Shown: positions 1-6,229, numbered from the stretch's first letter. The stretch: DNA of 10,569 nucleotides from Pseudorhodobacter sp. (GCA_024641255.1 JAHEDL010000202.1:1-10569); one strand, 5' to 3'. Numbers and translations are program-made. Notes: a model not told the origin generated them from the letters alone.

Positions 1-843
1 GCCAGTTCTGCGCGCACCCGCTCTGGGCGGGCTCTGATCCGGGCGTTGGAAAACGTCACCGGTCGGCGCAAACTGATCGCCCGCGCCGCTGGCTACGAGG
101 TCGAGGTCGCCAAGGGCCGCTCGTTCTGGCAGGTGATCCCTGAACGCTATGGGCTGTCGCTGGATATCGTTGGCGGCAGCTTGGCCAACATTCCTGCCAA
201 CGGCCCCTTGGTGCTGATCGCCAACCACCCCTACGGCATTCTTGACGGGCTGATGATGGGCCATCTGCTGGATGCCATCCGCGGGGATTTCCGCATTCTG
301 GCGAATTCGGTGTTTCGCCGCGCCGAGGCCTTGAACCGCATCTTGCTGCCGATTTCCTTTGATGAAACCAAAGAAGCGATCAAGCTGAACCTTGAAACCC
401 GCGCCACCTCGCTGAACTACCTTGCCAATGGCGGTGCCATCGGGGTGTTTCCGGGCGGCACGGTGTCCACCTCGGCCAAACCGTTTTCGCGCCCGATGGA
501 CCCAAGCTGGCGCAACTTCACCGCCAAGATGATCGCGAAATCCGGCGCCACCGTGGTTCCGGTGTATTTCGAAGGCCATAATTCGCGGCTGTTTCAGATC
601 GCGTCGCGCGTTCACTCCAACCTACGCCTTGCGCTGCTGTTGAAAGAGTTCAAGTCGCGCATGGATGAACCGGTGCGGGTGGTCATAGGTGAACCGATTG
701 CCGCCGCCGCCCTTGCGCCGCTGAAATCCGACCCCACCGCGATGATGGAATTCCTGCGCGCCAGCACCTATCAGCTTTCCCCCACGCCGCTTCCCTCCTA
801 TGCTAATGGCTACGAATTCGAGGCAAAGTACAAATCCCGCTGA
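1..843 (+). CDS. PlsC-like lysophospholipid acyltransferase family protein, 5' end cut off
   Basis: The frame is open from base 1 to the TGA at 841-843, giving 280 visible residues. The true start probably lies left of the window; a TTG at 46 is the first alternative start inside it, but coding-like sequence continues upstream. Numbering from that TTG, NHPYG followed by D at residues 60-67 is the H-X5-D acyltransferase active site, and FPGG at 135-138 is the block usually seen as FPEG or FPGG, which contacts the acyl acceptor. [15 protein letters not shown] further on is also typical. The family transfers an acyl chain from acyl-ACP or acyl-CoA to a lysophospholipid or, in OlsB/haemolysin-like members, to an amino-acid lipid, at the inner face of the cytoplasmic membrane. 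The exact substrate cannot be told from sequence. A short inverted repeat (TCGCAG 845-850, CTGCGA 859-864) lies between its stop and murI, only 46 bases apart, so the two may be cotranscribed. Confidence 0.85.
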   Translation, partial: ASSARTRSGRALIRALENVTGRRKLIARAAGYEVEVAKGRSFWQVIPERYGLSLDIVGGSLANIPANGPLVLIANHPYGILDGLMMGHLLDAIRGDFRILANSVFRRAEALNRILLPISFDETKEAIKLNLETRATSLNYLANGGAIGVFPGGTVSTSAKPFSRPMDPSWRNFTAKMIAKSGATVVPVYFEGHNSRLFQIASRVHSNLRLALLLKEFKSRMDEPVRVVIGEPIAAAALAPLKSDPTAMMEFLRASTYQLSPTPLPSYANGYEFEAKYKSR

Positions 844-889
844 ATCGCAGCCCCAAGCCTGCGACGCGGGAATGGGGCAGGAGACAGCA

Positions 890-1702
890 ATGGCAGTTGG
901 TGTATTTGATTCCGGCATTGGCGGGCTTACGGTTCTGGATGCGTTGCAAAAGCGTCTGCCAGAGGTGCCCTTTGTCTATTTTGGCGATAACGCCCACGCG
1001 CCCTATGGTGTGCGCACCCATGATGACATCTTCAATCTGACCTGTGCCGCCGTCGAACGGCTTTGGGCCGAAGGCTGCGATCTGGTCATTCTGGCCTGCA
1101 ACACCGCCTCTGCTGCGGCGTTGAAGCGCATGCAGGAAACTTGGTTGCCGCCGAACAAGCGGGTTCTGGGCGTGTTCGTGCCGTTGATCGAGGCGCTGAC
1201 CGAACGGCAATGGGGCGATAACTCGCCGCCGCGCGAAGTTGACGTCAAGCATGTCGCGCTGTTTGCCACCCCGGCCACCGTGGCCAGCCGCGCGTTTCAA
1301 CGCGAACTGGCGTTCCGCGCCATCGGTGTCGATGTCGAAGCCCAGCCCTGCGGCGGTGTGGTTGATGCCATCGAACAGGGCGATGAAATTTTGGCCGAAG
1401 CCTTGGTGCGCAGCCATGTCGAGGCGCTGAAGCGCCGGATGCCGCATCCGCAAGCGGCAATCTTGGGCTGCACCCATTACCCCTTGATGGAAAAGACCTT
1501 CCAAGAGGCGCTTGGCCCAGAGGTCAAAGTATATTCCCAAGCCAATCTGGTGGCAGAGTCTTTGGCCGATTATTTGCAGCGCCGGCCTGAGTTCATGGGC
1601 AGTGGCACGCAGTCGAAATTCATTACCACGGGTGATGCCGTCAGTGTGTCAAACAAAGCCACGCAATTCTTGCGCAAGAAAGTCACCTTCGAAGCCGCTT
1701 AA
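890..1702 (+). CDS. murI: Glutamate racemase
   Basis: MurI interconverts L- and D-glutamate in the cytoplasm and supplies the D-Glu of the peptidoglycan stem peptide. The 270-residue product has the expected length. Visible motifs are GVFDSGIGG at residues 4-12 (Asp7/Ser8 bind substrate), GD-AHAPYG around 32-40, the first catalytic cysteine in ACNTA (Cys70) and the second in GCTHYP (Cys194, with His196). No cofactor motif is present, as expected for this cofactor-independent two-cysteine enzyme. The start at 890 is chosen because AGGAG at 879-883 sits six bases upstream and the protein then opens directly with the family motif. In-frame ATGs at 800 and 872 would add residues that the family lacks and, for 800, overlap the previous gene. 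It follows the acyltransferase on the same strand at short distance. Confidence 0.95.
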   Translation: MAVGVFDSGIGGLTVLDALQKRLPEVPFVYFGDNAHAPYGVRTHDDIFNLTCAAVERLWAEGCDLVILACNTASAAALKRMQETWLPPNKRVLGVFVPLIEALTERQWGDNSPPREVDVKHVALFATPATVASRAFQRELAFRAIGVDVEAQPCGGVVDAIEQGDEILAEALVRSHVEALKRRMPHPQAAILGCTHYPLMEKTFQEALGPEVKVYSQANLVAESLADYLQRRPEFMGSGTQSKFITTGDAVSVSNKATQFLRKKVTFEAA

Positions 1703-1742
1703 TGGTGCAGTTTTGGGGTGAAACGCTGTGATCTGGCAGCGC

Positions 1743-1761
1743 GGCAGAATGAAATTCTGCC
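1743..1761 (+). terminator. Hairpin downstream of murI, possible terminator without U-tract
   Basis: GGCAGAAT (1743-1750), a three-base loop GAA, then ATTCTGCC (1754-1761) form a perfect 8-bp stem 40 bases after the murI stop. A smaller stem, CGCTG/CAGCG (1724-1728 and 1737-1741), lies just before it. The stem is followed by CCCCTGTAGC rather than a run of T, so it is not a classical intrinsic terminator; it may instead slow exonucleases or mark a Rho-dependent end. Confidence 0.4.
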
Positions 1762-1808
1762 CCCTGTAGCTTTGGGTTTCGTTTGGCTCGCTAGGCGCTT
1801 GCTACATG

Positions 1809-1823
1809 AATTTCTAAGAAATT
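1809..1823. repeat. AT-rich inverted repeat, candidate operator
   Basis: AATTTC (1809-1814), TAA, GAAATT (1818-1823) is a perfect 6-bp inverted repeat in an AT-rich island (about 1807-1880) that stands out from the GC-rich surroundings. It lies about 25 bases upstream of the candidate -35 element at 1848, a reasonable place for a regulator to bind. I do not recognise the motif as that of any particular regulator. Confidence 0.3.
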
Positions 1824-1847
1824 ACTTTAGGTATTTTATTTATTTTA

Positions 1848-1877
1848 TTGATATAACAGAATAAATGAAAGTTAAAT
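1848..1877 (+). promoter_or_regulatory. Candidate sigma-70 promoter for the secreted-protein gene
   Basis: TTGATA (1848-1853) and TTAAAT (1872-1877) are separated by 18 bases and lie in the AT-rich island upstream of the gene at 1985. A start about seven bases after the -10 would leave a leader near 100 bases. That leader contains an imperfect stem, GCCGAA 1944-1949 with TTCGGC 1961-1966, just before the ribosome binding site. This rests on pattern only. Confidence 0.35.
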
Positions 1878-1984
1878 TCAGGCAGCCTGCAGCTAACGTG
1901 GGTCAGTCTTCCTGCCGCAGATCTGGTCTAATGTTTCCTCTGCGCCGAACCCGTCCCGGTTTCGGCACAATCCCGGAGGCTTTC

Positions 1985-2491
1985 ATGACCCGTCGTATTC
2001 TTACCCCCGCGTTTATTTCCGTATTCCTGACCGCCAGCGCCCTGACCGTGCCAGTTTTTGCCGCTGACCCGGCGATGGTCAAAGAAATTGAGGTCAGCAT
2101 TGACCTGCCTGCCATCACCAATCCTGCTGCAGCCCTGCGTTACACCCACATTGCCGACGATCTGAAAGCCGCAATTGCGGCGCGTCTTGTCGACCGTTTG
2201 GGCGAAGACGGCATGAAGATCAGCGTTGATTTGTCAGAAGTAGAGCTGTCAAGTTCGTTCACTGATGCCATAGGTGCCGCCGACACCCGTTTGGTCGGGG
2301 CGGTCAAAATCTCGGATGAAAAAGACAACTCGCATTTCAAAACCTATGAACTTACGTTGGATGTCAATCAGGCCAAGCCGTTCTTTCCGGCAACCGTTGA
2401 TCTGTCGAAGCTGTCGGCCAACAGCGATGACTTCTATAATGCGATGATTGCAGCTTTTGCCGACAACGTGGTCAAGTCGCTGGACAAATAG
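1985..2491 (+). CDS. Secreted protein of unknown function
   Basis: I do not recognise the family. The 168-residue product opens with MTRR, a hydrophobic stretch (about residues 5-22) and VFA at 24-26, a good signal peptidase I site giving a mature protein of about 142 residues in the periplasm. There is no lipobox cysteine and no later membrane segment. The mature part alternates short beta-like stretches (for example KISVDLSEVELSS and YELTLDV) with one helix-like region (DDLKAAIAARLVDRL), which suggests a small alpha/beta domain. The start at 1985 is chosen because GGAGG (1975-1979) lies five bases upstream and the signal peptide begins there; an in-frame ATG at 1865 would put a long Arg-rich leader before the signal peptide. 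The gene appears to be its own transcription unit, with candidate promoter elements upstream and a GC-rich hairpin just after the stop. Confidence 0.8.
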   Translation: MTRRILTPAFISVFLTASALTVPVFAADPAMVKEIEVSIDLPAITNPAAALRYTHIADDLKAAIAARLVDRLGEDGMKISVDLSEVELSSSFTDAIGAADTRLVGAVKISDEKDNSHFKTYELTLDVNQAKPFFPATVDLSKLSANSDDFYNAMIAAFADNVVKSLDK

Positions 2492-2500
2492 CACCCGTCA

Positions 2501-2534
2501 CGCGCGGCGTTTCTAGGGGCGCAGGCGCCGCGCG
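2501..2534 (+). terminator. GC-rich hairpin after the secreted-protein gene
   Basis: CGCGCGGCG (2501-2509) and CGCCGCGCG (2526-2534) form a perfect 9-bp all-G/C stem with a 16-base loop, nine bases after the stop codon at 2491. No T-run follows, so it could be a weak intrinsic terminator or a 3'-end protecting structure. Its position right after the stop favours a transcript-end role for the upstream gene. Confidence 0.45.
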
Positions 2535-2581
2535 CCGAAGTGGACGGGCAGGGCCAAAGTCGGCCAAAACCGCCGCAATAC

Positions 2582-2622
2582 TTAACAAACCGTTAAAACG
2601 GCCATGCCAATCCATTGATAAT
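2582..2622 (+). promoter_or_regulatory. CtrA-type box and -10 element upstream of the DUF1684 gene
   Basis: TTAA (2582-2585), seven bases, TTAA (2593-2596) matches the full alphaproteobacterial CtrA recognition sequence TTAA-N7-TTAA. If the second half overlaps a -35 region (2593-2598), an 18-base spacer leads to GATAAT (2617-2622), five of six matches to the sigma-70 -10. Box overlapping -35 is the arrangement known for CtrA-activated promoters. The predicted start is near 2629-2630, about 95 bases before the ATG at 2723. CCGTT-AA-AACGG (2590-2601) is a further inverted repeat overlapping the box. Binding by CtrA is inferred. Confidence 0.5.
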
Positions 2623-2629
2623 AAACATC

Positions 2630-2653
2630 AAAAAAAGGTCCCGAGTCGGGACC
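2630..2653 (-). terminator. Hairpin with T-run on the minus strand (intrinsic-terminator-like)
   Basis: GGTCCCG (2637-2643), loop AGT, CGGGACC (2647-2653) is a perfect 7-bp stem. It is directly preceded on the + strand by seven A (2630-2636), so a minus-strand transcript would carry the stem followed by seven U, the form of an intrinsic terminator. No minus-strand gene is supported nearby, so its client is unknown. Read on the + strand, it would instead be a stem at the very 5' end of the transcript from the predicted promoter just upstream. Confidence 0.6.
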
Positions 2654-2722
2654 ACAGCGCCCCTTGCCCCCGCGGCCCTGCCGGTTCATCCTCCGCCCAA
2701 TCCACGAACCAAAGGCTGTCCC

Positions 2723-3466
2723 ATGATCCCGCTCGACCAGCATCGCCAAGCCCGCCTTGAGGCCCTGCAAGCCGAAGATGGCTGGCTGAACCTGACCGAC
2801 CGCGTCGAAATTCCGCCCGGCTCGCACAGTGTCGGCTCCGCCCCGGACAACAGCCTGATCCTGTCGCGCGGTCCGGCCCATCTTGGCCAGATCGACGCCG
2901 CCGCCCAAACCTTCACCCCCGCAGGCGGATCGCCGCAACCCTTCCTTCCGGCCGAAGGCGGCTTCCCGCAGCTGCGCGTCCCTCCCTTCCTTTTGGAACT
3001 CCACACCGTCGACAATCAACCCGCCCTGCGGGTGCGCGACCTGACCCTGCCGCGCCACGCCCAGCTGCGCTATTTCCCCGAAGCCCCCGCATGGCAAATC
3101 CGCGCCCGCTGGCAAGCGCTGGAAACCCCGGTTGCTCAAGCCGTCGACCAAAAAGGCGGCAGCACCACCACGGTTCAGCTGACCCACACCGCAACCTTCA
3201 CCCACGACGGCCACGCCATCACCTTGCTTGCCACCCATTGGAAGGCGGGCAAACCGATGTTCGTGATCCGCGACGCCACCTCTGGCCGCGAAACCTACCC
3301 AGCCTCGCGGTTCTTGATCGGCGAAGACATGACCGACAGCGAAATCACCCTTGATTTCAACCGCGCCTTCACGCCGCCCTGCGGCTTCACCGACTTCGCG
3401 ATCTGCCCGCTGCCGCCGCGCGAAAACATCCTGCCTTTCCGCGTCGAAGCCGGCGAACTTTACTGA
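2723..3466 (+). CDS. DUF1684 domain protein
   Basis: The 247-residue product carries the DUF1684 signature in its C-terminal part: an SRFLIGED stretch, then LDFNRAFTPPCGFTDF and ICPLPPRENILPF, ending with a GE close to the C-terminus. The N-terminus (HRQARLEALQAEDGWLNL) matches the usual opening of this family, where a short helix leads into a GWL motif. There is no signal peptide or membrane segment, so it is probably cytoplasmic. The biochemical function of the family is not established to my knowledge. The ATG at 2723 is chosen because it starts right before the family N-terminus; AAAGG at 2711-2715 is only a weak ribosome binding site, and an in-frame TTG at 2615 would overlap the predicted promoter. 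Codons end in C far more often than in the genes to the right. It lies 60 bases before argC. Confidence 0.85.
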   Translation: MIPLDQHRQARLEALQAEDGWLNLTDRVEIPPGSHSVGSAPDNSLILSRGPAHLGQIDAAAQTFTPAGGSPQPFLPAEGGFPQLRVPPFLLELHTVDNQPALRVRDLTLPRHAQLRYFPEAPAWQIRARWQALETPVAQAVDQKGGSTTTVQLTHTATFTHDGHAITLLATHWKAGKPMFVIRDATSGRETYPASRFLIGEDMTDSEITLDFNRAFTPPCGFTDFAICPLPPRENILPFRVEAGELY

Positions 3467-3526
3467 ATCCGCTTGCATCCGCGCCCCCCTGACGCCACAT
3501 CTGCGCCAACCAGACAGGAGGGTCGC

Positions 3527-4555
3527 ATGAAGCATCGCATCGCCATTCTCGGAGCCTCGGGCTACACCGGCGCCGAACTTGTTCGCCTGATCGCCTCGCA
3601 CCCGTCCATGCAGATCGTCGCCCTTTCGGCTGATCGCAAAGCGGGCATGGCCATGGCCGAGGTGTTCCCCTTCCTGCGTCACCTGGATTTGCCAAAGCTG
3701 CAAAAAATCGACGAGATCGATTTTTCTGGCGTCGACCTGTGCTTCTGCGCGCTGCCGCATGCCACCACGCAACTGGTCGTCGCCAGCCTGCCGCGCAATT
3801 TGAAGATCGTCGATCTGTCCGCCGATTTCCGCCTGCGTGATCCGGCGGAATACGAAAAGTGGTATGGCGCGCCGCATGCCGCAGTCGATCTGCAAAAGGA
3901 AGCCGTTTACGGCCTGACCGAGTTTTACCGCGAAGATATCCGCAATGGCCGTCTGGTTGCCGGAACCGGATGCAACGCGGCGACCGGGCAATACGCCCTG
4001 CGGCCGTTGATTTCGGCGGGGGTGATTGATCTGGATTCGATCCTGATCGACCTGAAGGCCGGTGTGTCAGGGGCAGGGCGGTCGTTGAAAGAAAACCTGC
4101 TGCATGCAGAGCTTTCGGGCGGCACGCATTCCTATTCCGCGGGTGGCAAGCATCGGCATCTGGGCGAGTTTGATCAGGAGTTTTCAAAGCTTGCTGGCCG
4201 TCCGGTTCACATCCAGTTCACGCCGCATTTGTTGCCGATGAACCGCGGCATCCTTGCTACGACCTATGTGAAGGCCGATCCGCGCGAAGTGCATAAGGTT
4301 CTGTCGGATGCCTATGCTGCAGAGCCGTTCTTGCAAGTGCTACCCTTTGGCGCACTCCCCTCGACACGCGACATCGCCGGGTCCAATTATTGCCACATCG
4401 GCGTGATCGGCGACCGGATTCCCGGCCGGACGGTGGTGATTGCCGTGTTGGACAATCTGACCAAAGGCTCGTCTGGCCAAGCGCTGCAGAATGCCAACCT
4501 TATGCTGGGTATCGAGGAAACGGCGGGCTTGGGCCTTGCGCCGATGTTCCCATAA
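3527..4555 (+). CDS. argC: N-acetyl-gamma-glutamyl-phosphate reductase
   Basis: ArgC reduces N-acetylglutamyl phosphate to the semialdehyde with NADPH, the third step of arginine/ornithine synthesis in the cytoplasm. The 342-residue product starts with the Rossmann motif [10 protein letters not shown] (residues 9-18). The catalytic cysteine is Cys149 in GTGCNAAT, and the active-site histidine lies in KHRH (209 or 211). Length and the C-terminal [17 protein letters not shown] stretch fit the family well. The GTGCNAAT context differs from the textbook NPGCYPT, but I recall it from other Rhodobacterales ArgC proteins, so it is a lineage feature rather than a defect. AGGAGG (3516-3521) with a five-base gap fixes the start at 3527. 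Its stop overlaps the ribosome binding site of ccmE, nine bases ahead, so the two are probably one operon. Confidence 0.96.
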   Translation: MKHRIAILGASGYTGAELVRLIASHPSMQIVALSADRKAGMAMAEVFPFLRHLDLPKLQKIDEIDFSGVDLCFCALPHATTQLVVASLPRNLKIVDLSADFRLRDPAEYEKWYGAPHAAVDLQKEAVYGLTEFYREDIRNGRLVAGTGCNAATGQYALRPLISAGVIDLDSILIDLKAGVSGAGRSLKENLLHAELSGGTHSYSAGGKHRHLGEFDQEFSKLAGRPVHIQFTPHLLPMNRGILATTYVKADPREVHKVLSDAYAAEPFLQVLPFGALPSTRDIAGSNYCHIGVIGDRIPGRTVVIAVLDNLTKGSSGQALQNANLMLGIEETAGLGLAPMFP

Positions 4556-4564
4556 GAGGTCAAA

Positions 4565-5017
4565 ATGGCTGGTCTAAAAGGTCTGAAGAAACAACGCCGC
4601 GTGCAGGTGATTTTGCTGGCCTTCGCGCTGCTTGCCGTGGCCACCGGGCTGGTGGGCTATGCCATGCGCGACGGCATAAACTTCTTCCGGTCGCCTAGCC
4701 AAATCGTGTCTGACCCACCGCGCCCCGGCGAAGTGTTTCGGATTGGCGGTCTGGTTGAAAAGGGCAGCCTAGTCAGGGGGCAGGGCGAAACAGTCAGCTT
4801 CAGCGTGACCGATACCAACAAGACCATTCCGGTGCGCTTTACCGGCGTGCTTCCCGACCTGTTCGCCGAAGGCGCGGGCATGGTTGGCACCGGTTCGATG
4901 GAGGGTGGCACCTTTGTGGCGACCGAAATTTTGGCCAAGCATGATGAAAACTACATGCCGAAAGAGGTTGTCGACGCGCTGAAAGAGCAGGGCGTTTATG
5001 TAGAGCCGAAGAAGTAG
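4565..5017 (+). CDS. ccmE: Cytochrome c maturation haem chaperone
   Basis: CcmE (CycJ) covalently holds haem in the periplasm and passes it to the CcmF/H ligase, which attaches it to apocytochrome c (System I). The 150-residue product has a basic N-terminus, one membrane anchor (about residues 14-34) and a periplasmic OB-fold domain. The haem-binding histidine is His126 in HDENY, with the conserved Tyr130. GGLVEKGS, FSVTD and VRFTGVLPDLF are family hallmarks. The start is supported by AAGAGG (4554-4559), which overlaps the argC stop. The gene stands apart from other ccm genes here and follows argC directly, as reported for Rhodobacter capsulatus cycJ. A small stem (GCGCG/CGCGC, 5028-5042) lies just after its stop. 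Confidence 0.95.
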   Translation: MAGLKGLKKQRRVQVILLAFALLAVATGLVGYAMRDGINFFRSPSQIVSDPPRPGEVFRIGGLVEKGSLVRGQGETVSFSVTDTNKTIPVRFTGVLPDLFAEGAGMVGTGSMEGGTFVATEILAKHDENYMPKEVVDALKEQGVYVEPKK

Positions 5018-5043
5018 CCAGCGTTCGGCGCGGTTTTCGCGCG

Positions 5044-5077
5044 TTAAGGTCTTTGATGCAGCATCTTCCCTAACCTT
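5044..5077. promoter_or_regulatory. Nested inverted repeats upstream of the endolysin gene
   Basis: GATGC-A-GCATC (5055-5065) is a perfect palindrome nested between AAGGT (5046-5050) and ACCTT (5073-5077), in the 74-base gap before the endolysin. A TTAA (5044-5047) at the left edge resembles a CtrA half site but has no partner at N7. I see no convincing -35/-10 pair here. The block could be an operator or a leader hairpin ending just before the GGGGGA ribosome binding site at 5081-5086. Confidence 0.3.
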
Positions 5078-5091
5078 GAAGGGGGAGACGT

Positions 5092-5703
5092 ATGAAGACG
5101 GTAAAAGAACTTGCCACCGACATTGTCGCGCGCGAAGGGGGCTTTGTGAACGACCCTGCTGACGCTGGCGGTGCCACAAACCACGGCGTTACGCTGAGCA
5201 CTTTGCGCAGGCTGGGGTTGGATATCACGAAAGATAGCCGCATTGACGAAGCAGATATTCGCGCACTGAGCAAGGCGCAAGCTATTGAAATCTTTGTCGA
5301 GCATTACTTTCGCCGCCCCGGAATAGGCAATCTGCCAGAGCCGCTGCAGCCATCGGTTTTCGATATGTATGTCAATGCGGGCAGCAACGCGGTGAAGGTG
5401 TTGCAGCGATTGCTGTCGCAAATGGGATTTGCGTGCGAGCCTGACGGCCAGATTGGCCCGCAAACCATTACTGCGGCACAAAGTGCCTTCGAAGCCGCCC
5501 CGTCGCATCTGGTGGATGCCTACGGCATCGCGCGGCGCAATTATTACTATTCCTTGGCAGACGCGCGCCCTGCCAGCCGTAAATTTGCCCGCCGCCGCGA
5601 TGGTGGCAAAGGTGGGTGGATCATCCGCGCAGAGGACTTCATTTCGGAAAAATATCGGCTAAGTGATGCGCAACATCGAGCACGGGTGGCAGCATGGGCT
5701 TGA
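5092..5703 (+). CDS. GH108 endolysin, probable gene transfer agent lysis enzyme
   Basis: The 203-residue product has an N-terminal glycoside hydrolase 108 lysozyme domain and a C-terminal peptidoglycan-binding domain. The catalytic glutamate is Glu15 in REGGF, followed by the family run DPADAGGATNHGVT (21-34). The second domain begins near PSVFDMYVNAGS (87-98) and includes DGQIGPQT (118-125). It would cut the glycan strands of peptidoglycan. There is no signal peptide or membrane segment, so it should stay in the cytoplasm until a holin opens the inner membrane, and such a holin is encoded by the next gene, which overlaps this one by ten bases. No phage structural, packaging or integrase genes are in the window. 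In Rhodobacter capsulatus, a similar endolysin/holin pair away from the main GTA cluster releases GTA particles; I infer the same job here. The start has GGGGGA (5081-5086) upstream. Confidence 0.9.
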   Translation: MKTVKELATDIVAREGGFVNDPADAGGATNHGVTLSTLRRLGLDITKDSRIDEADIRALSKAQAIEIFVEHYFRRPGIGNLPEPLQPSVFDMYVNAGSNAVKVLQRLLSQMGFACEPDGQIGPQTITAAQSAFEAAPSHLVDAYGIARRNYYYSLADARPASRKFARRRDGGKGGWIIRAEDFISEKYRLSDAQHRARVAAWA

Positions 5704-6176
5704 TTGGCACTATTTTAGCCCCCGGCGCGGTTGCGGCCTTGGGCGAGGCTGCAAAGGGCGTGACCGAAGTTTTCGTGCCATCGGCCACCAAACGCATCGA
5801 GCTTTCGGCGCAGGCTCAGACGGCAGCCTTGAACGAATTTTCCGGTGAATTCGACAGCGTCGCTGCGGGTGGGTTTGACCGCTTCGTCAATGGTCTGAAC
5901 CGGTTGCCACGGCCGCTGTTGGCGTTTGGCACGATTGGGCTTTTTGTTTACGCCATGACCGATCCGCAGGCGTTTGCGCTGCGCATGGTGGGGTTGAATG
6001 CAGTGCCAGAGCCGCTTTGGTGGCTGCTTGGGGCGGTGGTGGCGTTTTACTTTGGCGCGCGCGAAACCCATTATTTTCGAAATCGGCCCGTCGCCTTGCC
6101 AGTAATTGCGGGCGAAACGCCTGCCATCCCTGCCGAAAATCCAGCCTTGGACGATTGGCGTAACGGTCAGGGTTAG
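5694..6176 (+). CDS. GTA-release-type holin (3TM holin family)
   Basis: The 160-residue product resembles the Pfam family described as 'holin of 3TMs, for gene-transfer release'. It has a hydrophobic N-terminus (residues 3-17), a soluble middle, and two clear membrane segments at about 72-88 and 106-121. Conserved-looking stretches are FVNGLNRLPRPLLAFG and VPEPLWWLLGAVVAFYFGARE. After the last membrane segment comes a Pro/Ala-rich tail. A holin collects in the inner membrane and forms lesions through which the endolysin reaches the wall. Its ATG lies inside the end of the endolysin gene (overlap 5694-5703) with only a weak GGTGG upstream, so translation is probably coupled. The shared overlap also means both proteins come from one mRNA. 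Confidence 0.88.
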   Translation: MGLIGTILAPGAVAALGEAAKGVTEVFVPSATKRIELSAQAQTAALNEFSGEFDSVAAGGFDRFVNGLNRLPRPLLAFGTIGLFVYAMTDPQAFALRMVGLNAVPEPLWWLLGAVVAFYFGARETHYFRNRPVALPVIAGETPAIPAENPALDDWRNGQG

Positions 6177-6187
6177 GCCGTCCTTGA

Positions 6188-6229
6188 CCTGTCTCATCGC
6201 CTCTGGCATTGCCAATGCGATGAGACAGG
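6188..6229 (+). promoter_or_regulatory. Strong hairpin covering the argS ribosome binding site
   Basis: CCTGTCTCATCGC (6188-6200) and GCGATGAGACAGG (6217-6229) are perfect 13-base complements. Inside the loop, TGGC (6204-6207) and GCCA (6211-6214) can add four more pairs. The 3' arm contains AGG of the only good argS ribosome binding site, AGGA at 6227-6230, nine bases before the ATG at 6240. On any transcript read through from the holin gene, this stem would hide that site and could also stall polymerase; no T-run follows, so it is not a standard intrinsic terminator. Confidence 0.7.

Noticed and set aside
800..889. Longer murI start at 800
   Set aside because: It overlaps the acyltransferase end and adds 30 residues before the conserved [14 protein letters not shown] is placed for the ATG at 890.
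1865..1984. ATG at 1865 as the start of the secreted-protein gene
   Set aside because: It would place a 40-residue Arg-rich segment before a clear signal peptide; GGAGG at 1975-1979 supports the ATG at 1985.
2615..2631. TTGAT-N7-ATCAA as an FNR/FnrL box
   Set aside because: The halves match but the FNR family needs a spacing of four bases, not seven; it also overlaps the predicted -10.
2615..2722. TTG at 2615 as the start of the DUF1684 gene
   Set aside because: It would add 36 basic/proline-rich residues outside the family, overlap the predicted -10 and lack a ribosome binding site.
2582..3991. A 469-codon open frame on the minus strand across the DUF1684 gene and argC
   Set aside because: It is antisense to two well-supported genes, shows no recognisable motif, is explained by the C-ending codon bias of the + strand, and has a terminator-like hairpin inside its 3' end.
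5092..6176. Prophage remnant as the explanation of endolysin and holin
   Set aside because: No integrase, attachment-site repeat, capsid, tail or terminase gene is seen, flanks are conserved core genes, and the holin resembles the GTA-release family.
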